The notes beneath the pieces were generated by a model. The model searched no databases. It saw only the letters and a list, made by a program, of their open reading frames with translations, and was not told the DNA's origin. A stretch of 64,000 nt of DNA from Sporosarcina globispora (GTDB lineage: Bacteria; Bacillota; Bacilli; Bacillales; Cytobacillaceae): assembly GCF_001274725.1 (NCBI RefSeq), contig NZ_LGUF01000007.1, positions 3,258,326 to 3,322,325 of the forward strand, given 5' to 3'. The position numbers and the translations under genes are program-made. Every line of letters starts with the position of its first letter. Position 1 is the stretch's first letter. This document shows positions 60,011-64,000 of the stretch, in pieces.

Positions 60011-61657
60011 ATGAACAGTGCAATGAATCGTTTATTTAAAAAACGAAAAAAAAGTAAATCAATCTATAAGTTTGAAGAAACAGAGATACCATCAACTGAT
60101 CAGGGAATCATGGCACACTTAGATGAAAACCTTGCAAATATTAAAGAAGCTCTAGGTAACCCAGGTGACTTAGCGATTCGTGAATTTAAAATGGGAAAAC
60201 CTTCTCTCCATAAAGTAGCGATAATTTATATCAATGGGTTAGCCGATAAGATGATTATTGGAAGTTTTGTCATAGAAAGACTCATGGAGAATGTGCATGA
60301 TTCTGAAAATATTCATCCTAAAGAACCGAGCGAGTTGTTTACATATATTAAAGAAAATATCTTAACCGTAGGAACCGTAGAGGATATAACAGATTGGAAC
60401 AAGATGCTGTTATCCCTCTTATCGGGACAAACTATTCTTCTGATTGATGGCTATAACCATGCCATTGGCTGTTCCGCACAAGGCGGGGAGTTAAGAGCGA
60501 TTACAGAACCCACAACAGAGCCTGCTGTCCGGGGTCCAAAAGAAAGCTTTGTAGAGGCGCTAATCACCAATACGGCTATGGTTCGTCATCGAATTAAAAG
60601 CCCCAATCTAAGGGTAGAAATGATGAAGCTAGGGAAGGTCACACAAACAGAGGTGGCCCTTATGTACGTAAATGGGATTGTCAATGACAAGCTTCTTGCT
60701 GAAGTCAAAGAACGGCTGGATAAAATTGAAGCAGATGAGATTGTTGGTTCCAATACGATCGAAGAATGGATTATCGATGATTTTTGGACACCTTGGCCGA
60801 CGATATTGAAAACTGAACGACCGGATGTGGTACAAGGAGAGATACAGGAAGGTCGTGTCGCTGTTTTTGTGGACGGCACGCCGACTACTTTAATTTTACC
60901 GGCGATATGGATTCAGTTTTTACATACGGCTGAAGATTATTACTTGCGTTGGCAGTTTGCCAGTTTTTTGAGATTTATCAGATTGGTTGGATTCTTGATC
61001 ACCCTGATTGGTCCATCTCTTTTTATAGCGTTTCTTACCTATCATCCTGAATTGATTCCAACACCTTTATTAATTAACCTGACCGCTCAGCGGCAAGGAA
61101 TTCCTTTTCCGGTATTTATAGAGGCTCTGATAATGGAATTTACATTTGAGGTCCTGCGAGAAGCGGGTATTCGGATGCCGCGGCAGATCGGACAGGCAGT
61201 GTCAATCGTTGGTGCACTTGTATTAGGTGAAGCAGCGGTATCGGCAGGAATTGTATCAAGTTCCATGGTCATTGTAGTGGCAGGGACAGCCATCGCCAGT
61301 TTTACGATCCCTCATGCTACCATGACGGATGCGGTGCGGTTACTTCGATTTTTGATGATGATACTGGCAGCAACCTTCGGGCTATATGGATTGGGACTCG
61401 GAGTCATTGTTTTAGTCGCACACACATGCAGCATACGCTCTTTTGGTATTCCTTACTTAACACCTTTTGCCCCGATTATTTTAGCTGATTGGAAAGATAC
61501 TTTAGTTCGTGCACCAAAACCGTTTTTGTCAACTCGTCCCCGTTTAATTAGCCAATTAAGAACAAAGAGGACAGGTACTACTCAGAATCTTGGTCCTTCA
61601 TCGAGGGAACATCAAACAACGAACAACCAATTAAAGAGGGATTCCAATGAACCATAG
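60011..61657 (+). CDS. Spore germination receptor A subunit (GerAA family)
   Basis: 548 aa. A large N-terminal cytosolic domain (1-300; NPGDLAIREFKMG, RGPKESFVEALITNTAMVRH, DFWTPWPTILKTERPDVV) is followed by five or six transmembrane helices (RLVGFLITLIGPSLFIAF, GQAVSIVGALVLGEAAVSAG). GPKE-FVE and TERPD-V are hallmarks of GerA. It oligomerises to form the ion channel of the receptor. AAGGTGG precedes the ATG. Its stop overlaps gerC by 11 bp. Gene order B-B-A-C is unusual; A usually comes first. Confidence 0.92.
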   Translation: MNSAMNRLFKKRKKSKSIYKFEETEIPSTDQGIMAHLDENLANIKEALGNPGDLAIREFKMGKPSLHKVAIIYINGLADKMIIGSFVIERLMENVHDSENIHPKEPSELFTYIKENILTVGTVEDITDWNKMLLSLLSGQTILLIDGYNHAIGCSAQGGELRAITEPTTEPAVRGPKESFVEALITNTAMVRHRIKSPNLRVEMMKLGKVTQTEVALMYVNGIVNDKLLAEVKERLDKIEADEIVGSNTIEEWIIDDFWTPWPTILKTERPDVVQGEIQEGRVAVFVDGTPTTLILPAIWIQFLHTAEDYYLRWQFASFLRFIRLVGFLITLIGPSLFIAFLTYHPELIPTPLLINLTAQRQGIPFPVFIEALIMEFTFEVLREAGIRMPRQIGQAVSIVGALVLGEAAVSAGIVSSSMVIVVAGTAIASFTIPHATMTDAVRLLRFLMMILAATFGLYGLGLGVIVLVAHTCSIRSFGIPYLTPFAPIILADWKDTLVRAPKPFLSTRPRLISQLRTKRTGTTQNLGPSSREHQTTNNQLKRDSNEP

Positions 61658-62855
61658 ACCCATCACCATTCTTATTATGCTTCTGTCTACTGTATTTTTG
61701 TCAGGCTGTTGGGATCGTGCCGAATTGCAAGATCTTGACATCGTAAGCGCTATCGGCATTGATAAAGGCAGCGATGAGGTAGAAAACAGATATATGGTCA
61801 CAGTACAAGTTATCAATGAAGGACAAATCGCCAGTGGGAAAGGGGGAGGCGGTGCAAAAGAAATAGCTCCTGTTACTACCTATTCTGCCACAGGGAGCAC
61901 TGTTGCGGAATCACTGCGAAAAATTGCGCCAAAAATCCCTCAGGAGCTTTTTTTTCCTCATATCCAATTAATGGTGATTGGAGAAGACCTGGCGAAACAG
62001 GAAGGGATTCAAGATTTGTTTGATTGGATTGAACGTGATTCTCAATTTCGTACGCTATTCCCGATTTTGGTCGTCAAAAATAATACAGCAAAGAATGTTC
62101 TTAAAATCGTAACATCTTTAGAGCCCATTCCTTCTGCTAAAATTGTGGGCGGTTTGGAATCTACCCAAAAAACGTGGGGAGAGTTTGTAATGACACGGGC
62201 TGACAAAGTGATTCAACAAATGTCTGGAAATGCCGCACTTTTAACGGGGGTTCAGATTATAGGTGATCCGGATGAAGGGAACAGTTTGAAAAACGTTCAG
62301 AAAATATCTCCACCGACTGAGCTGGAAATAAAAGGGCTTGGTATTTTTAAAAAAGGGAAGCTCCAAAAATGGTTAGAGGGAGATGAAGCACGTGGGGCTA
62401 TTCTGATCAATAATGAGGTTACCAAAACGATTGTGGACCTTAATTGTAATAAGAAAAAAAAGGGACTTTCCATCGATATGATGCGATCGAAAACGAAAAT
62501 TACAGCGAAAATAAAAAACAACAAGCCTATTATTTATATCGCCGTTCGATCGGAAGGGCACATTTCAGAAGTCCATTGCCCAATCGATCTCGGTAAACAT
62601 AAAGTCATTGAAAAACTGGAAAAACAAATGGAGAAGGAATTAAAAGAAGAGATTCTTTTGGCTTTAGAAGCTGCCAAAAAAGAAAAAAGCGATTTTTTTC
62701 GCTTTGGTGAAACGATTAACCGTGAGGACCCAAAATTGTGGAAGAAGATTAAGAACCAATGGGATGAAGAAATCTTTCCCGAAACAGAAGTCAATGTACA
62801 CGTACAAGCATTTATTCGGCGGTCAGGACTGCGGACTAAACCATATATAAAATGA
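61647..62855 (+). CDS. Spore germination receptor C subunit lipoprotein (GerAC family)
   Basis: 402 aa. Signal with lipobox LLSTVFLSGC (Cys at residue 22) followed by the family start WDRAELQDLDIVSAIGIDKG, a mid-domain with FFPHIQLMVIGEDLAKQEGI, and the conserved C-terminal domain (from VHCPIDLGKHKV to QWDEEIFPETEVNVHVQAFI). GerC lipoproteins sit on the outer face of the inner spore membrane and are needed for receptor function. Translationally coupled to gerA. Confidence 0.92.
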   Translation: MNHRPITILIMLLSTVFLSGCWDRAELQDLDIVSAIGIDKGSDEVENRYMVTVQVINEGQIASGKGGGGAKEIAPVTTYSATGSTVAESLRKIAPKIPQELFFPHIQLMVIGEDLAKQEGIQDLFDWIERDSQFRTLFPILVVKNNTAKNVLKIVTSLEPIPSAKIVGGLESTQKTWGEFVMTRADKVIQQMSGNAALLTGVQIIGDPDEGNSLKNVQKISPPTELEIKGLGIFKKGKLQKWLEGDEARGAILINNEVTKTIVDLNCNKKKKGLSIDMMRSKTKITAKIKNNKPIIYIAVRSEGHISEVHCPIDLGKHKVIEKLEKQMEKELKEEILLALEAAKKEKSDFFRFGETINREDPKLWKKIKNQWDEEIFPETEVNVHVQAFIRRSGLRTKPYIK

Positions 62856-63148
62856 TAAAACATTCTTGTTATGACAAGTTACGAAGGGAGGCTATTAGGC
62901 CTAGTCACAGGGTTGCTGCTGTAGTCCGTCAGATCATTTATATAAAAATGTCTACCCTGTTCTGGATCTACCTTATATGCTCTCTATATTTAGTACCAAA
63001 ACCGGTGTTTGGCAGTAAAGATGCTACTTTGTTTTTGGGAATGAGTTTTGGTGCTGCAAATTAGCTGAATAGGCTGCTTACTAATTAAGGTGTAGTAATG
63101 CCCATAAACGTTCGTTTATGGGATCAATTCACCTAACTGATAACCGGA
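62856..63148 (+). other. Gap after the ger cluster without a supported gene
   Basis: A 70-codon open frame (62852-63064) with one hydrophobic stretch (STLFWIYLICSLYLV) has no ribosome binding site worth naming and no recognised homology. It may be the decayed 5' part of the deacetylase that follows. A short dyad CATAAACG/CGTTTATG lies near 63103-63120. Confidence 0.4.
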
Positions 63149-63420
63149 AAACAGCTATATCATTAGTTCTTCTTTTTCCCTTATTACTTATCTAAACATG
63201 AAGGTAAGACGATTATGTGGAACATTGAGCCTGAAAGTTATCCGGAAATAGAAGGAGATGCCAACAAGATCACGGAGAACCAGGCTCCATCATACTTCTT
63301 CATGTCATGTATGAAAGCAGAGGAGAGTCTCTGAAATCTGTGAAGAAAATTAATGAATCCTTAAAAGAGCAAGGTTACTATTTCACTACCGTTTCAGACT
63401 TGCTGGAGCATCAGAAGTAA
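63149..63420 (+). pseudogene. Polysaccharide deacetylase remnant (C-terminal part)
   Basis: Decodes KQLYH, stop, FFFFPYYLSKHEGKTIMWNI, then EPESYPEIEGDANKITEN. After a deletion or frameshift it continues GSIILLHVMYESRGESLKSV, then KKINESLKEQGYYFTTVSDL and LEHQK before the stop. These match the C-terminal half of NodB-type polysaccharide deacetylases (the MW-x-I-E motif and the GSIILLH strand with the final His). The catalytic N-terminal part is missing. It lies next to an IS element. Confidence 0.75.
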
Positions 63421-63476
63421 GAGCTGTCTGTACAGCTCTTCAGCTTGTTGAGAAAGGGGTATTTTTCTCAACGAAG
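63420..63476 (+). terminator. Two consecutive hairpins after the deacetylase remnant
   Basis: AGAGCTGT-ctgt-ACAGCTCT (63421-63440) and GTTGAGAAA ... TTTTCTCAAC (63449-63473). Confidence 0.6.
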
Positions 63477-63534
63477 TTTACATTAAGAAATAAAATACCA
63501 AAGGAAACATTAACTTTTCTTGTTTAATTAAAGA

Positions 63535-64000
63535 TCGCCATGCACTTATCCTAGCTTTGCCAGGTGCATGGCGATCTTTTTCATATTCTGGCAAGCTGCG
63601 GTGAGAAGCACCTGCTCGCTTGCATTATGCAGTCCCCGAAACCGGCAATAGCGAAGCCCATGCAGCTCTTTTGAGTCTGCGAAGCTTCGCTCCACTTTTT
63701 CTTTTCTGAATTTATATAGCATCTTTCCCGACTTGGAAAGCCGGTTTAGTCTGACCTTTTCCTTATCATCCTCCCAGACATGCCGAGTCACCACTTTTAC
63801 TTTATTTTTGGACCTTGTACATTGTGAAAGAAACGGACATGTTTCACATTGCTTTGGATCGGATTTATATTCTCTATAGCCTTCCCGGCTGGTTGTTCTG
63901 TAGATCAGTTCCTGCTTATTTGGACAAACGTAAAGATCCTTTTCGCTATCATAAGTGAACTTCCATTTTGGAAACAAACCGGTAGTGGGGTGGAATCGCC
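63535..64000 (-). mobile_element. IS1182-family insertion sequence, 3' end
   Basis: It includes the transposase C-terminus and a perfect 14-bp hairpin AGATCGCCATGCAC/GTGCATGGCGATCT (63535-63582) that overlaps the stop codon, a common design to block read-through at IS ends. The remainder is outside the window; terminal repeats were not determined. Confidence 0.8.
63546..64000 (-). CDS. IS1182-family transposase, partial (N-terminus outside window)
   Basis: The reverse frame is open through the right edge (RFHPTTGLFPKWKFTYDSEK). It contains the Cys cluster KQCETCPFLSQCTRSK and the C-terminal DDE block RFRKEKVERSFADSKELHGL, then RYCRFRGLHNASEQVLL. The YKFRKEKVERSFAD-x-K-x-LHGLRYCR signature (catalytic Glu) is typical of the DDE_Tnp_1_6 domain of IS1182 transposases. 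No disruption is visible in the part present. Confidence 0.88.
   Translation of the reverse strand, partial: RFHPTTGLFPKWKFTYDSEKDLYVCPNKQELIYRTTSREGYREYKSDPKQCETCPFLSQCTRSKNKVKVVTRHVWEDDKEKVRLNRLSKSGKMLYKFRKEKVERSFADSKELHGLRYCRFRGLHNASEQVLLTAACQNMKKIAMHLAKLG

Overview
This window looks like chromosomal DNA of an endospore-forming Bacillaceae, related to but distinct from Bacillus subtilis. The evidence is low-GC sequence with AGGAGG-type ribosome binding sites, several syntenic blocks known from B. subtilis (ykuNOP, yhfUTS, a T-box-controlled proBA), a gerA-type spore germination cluster and a Spo0E-family phosphatase. Placement near Cytobacillus or Mesobacillus is a guess from gene style only. 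No rRNA, tRNA or CRISPR array was seen.

Region by region. 1-6.6 kb: the end of a YwaF-like membrane protein, a Fur-controlled ykuN-ykuO-ykuP-fbpB flavodoxin operon, a frameshifted UvrA-like gene, a Tn3 transposase scar and a truncated acetyltransferase. 6.8-10.1 kb: a manganese ABC importer (mntB-mntC-mntA) with a DtxR/MntR-like regulator and a clear promoter-operator. 10.4-14.4 kb: a tight operon of a PlsY-like acyltransferase, a GNAT-aminotransferase fusion and an LtaS-like sulfatase, which together suggest an undescribed envelope-polymer or lipid pathway. 14.8-23.7 kb: small accessory genes (Asp/Arg-rich peptide, DinB, permuted NlpC/P60, AraC plus DMT exporter, luciferase-like oxidoreductase, LysM-amidase, VOC protein, two glycine-rich repetitive proteins). 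23.9-27.1 kb: yhfU(bioY)-yhfT-yhfS behind a BirA-type operator. 27.4-33.6 kb: esterase, UbiB-like kinase, BASS transporter, YabR and RNase J. 33.9-38.6 kb: proline T-box, proB, proA, then a pdxA remnant split by an inserted aminoglycoside-phosphotransferase-like gene flanked by an 11-bp duplication.

38.8-46.8 kb: an orphan PAS histidine kinase, a holin-like toxin gene, a thioredoxin-like lipoprotein whose CxxC motif is UGA-x-x-Cys with a SECIS-like hairpin in the right place (the best candidate for something new: a selenoprotein), a Spo0E-like protein, glpQ, and an oxalate/formate-type transporter with a long attenuator leader followed by an FdhF/YdeP-type molybdoenzyme. 47-50.4 kb: PadR, HAAS/DUF1700, DUF4097 and DUF418 genes sharing an operator-like sequence. 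50.6-55.5 kb: a LysM-SPOR gene with a nonsense codon and the heme-detoxification set hssS-hssR-hrtA-hrtB with a recognisable HssR box. 55.6-62.9 kb: a candidate small RNA and a germinant-receptor cluster with two intact B subunits, one decayed B copy, then A and C. 62.9-64 kb: a deacetylase remnant and the end of an IS1182-family transposase.

Themes: metal and heme homeostasis (Fur, MntR-like, HssR), sporulation and germination, envelope metabolism, and many decayed genes (UvrA-like, GNAT, pdxA, LysM-SPOR, gerB copy, deacetylase). Between genes lie three clusters of a degenerate repeat of about 21 bp.
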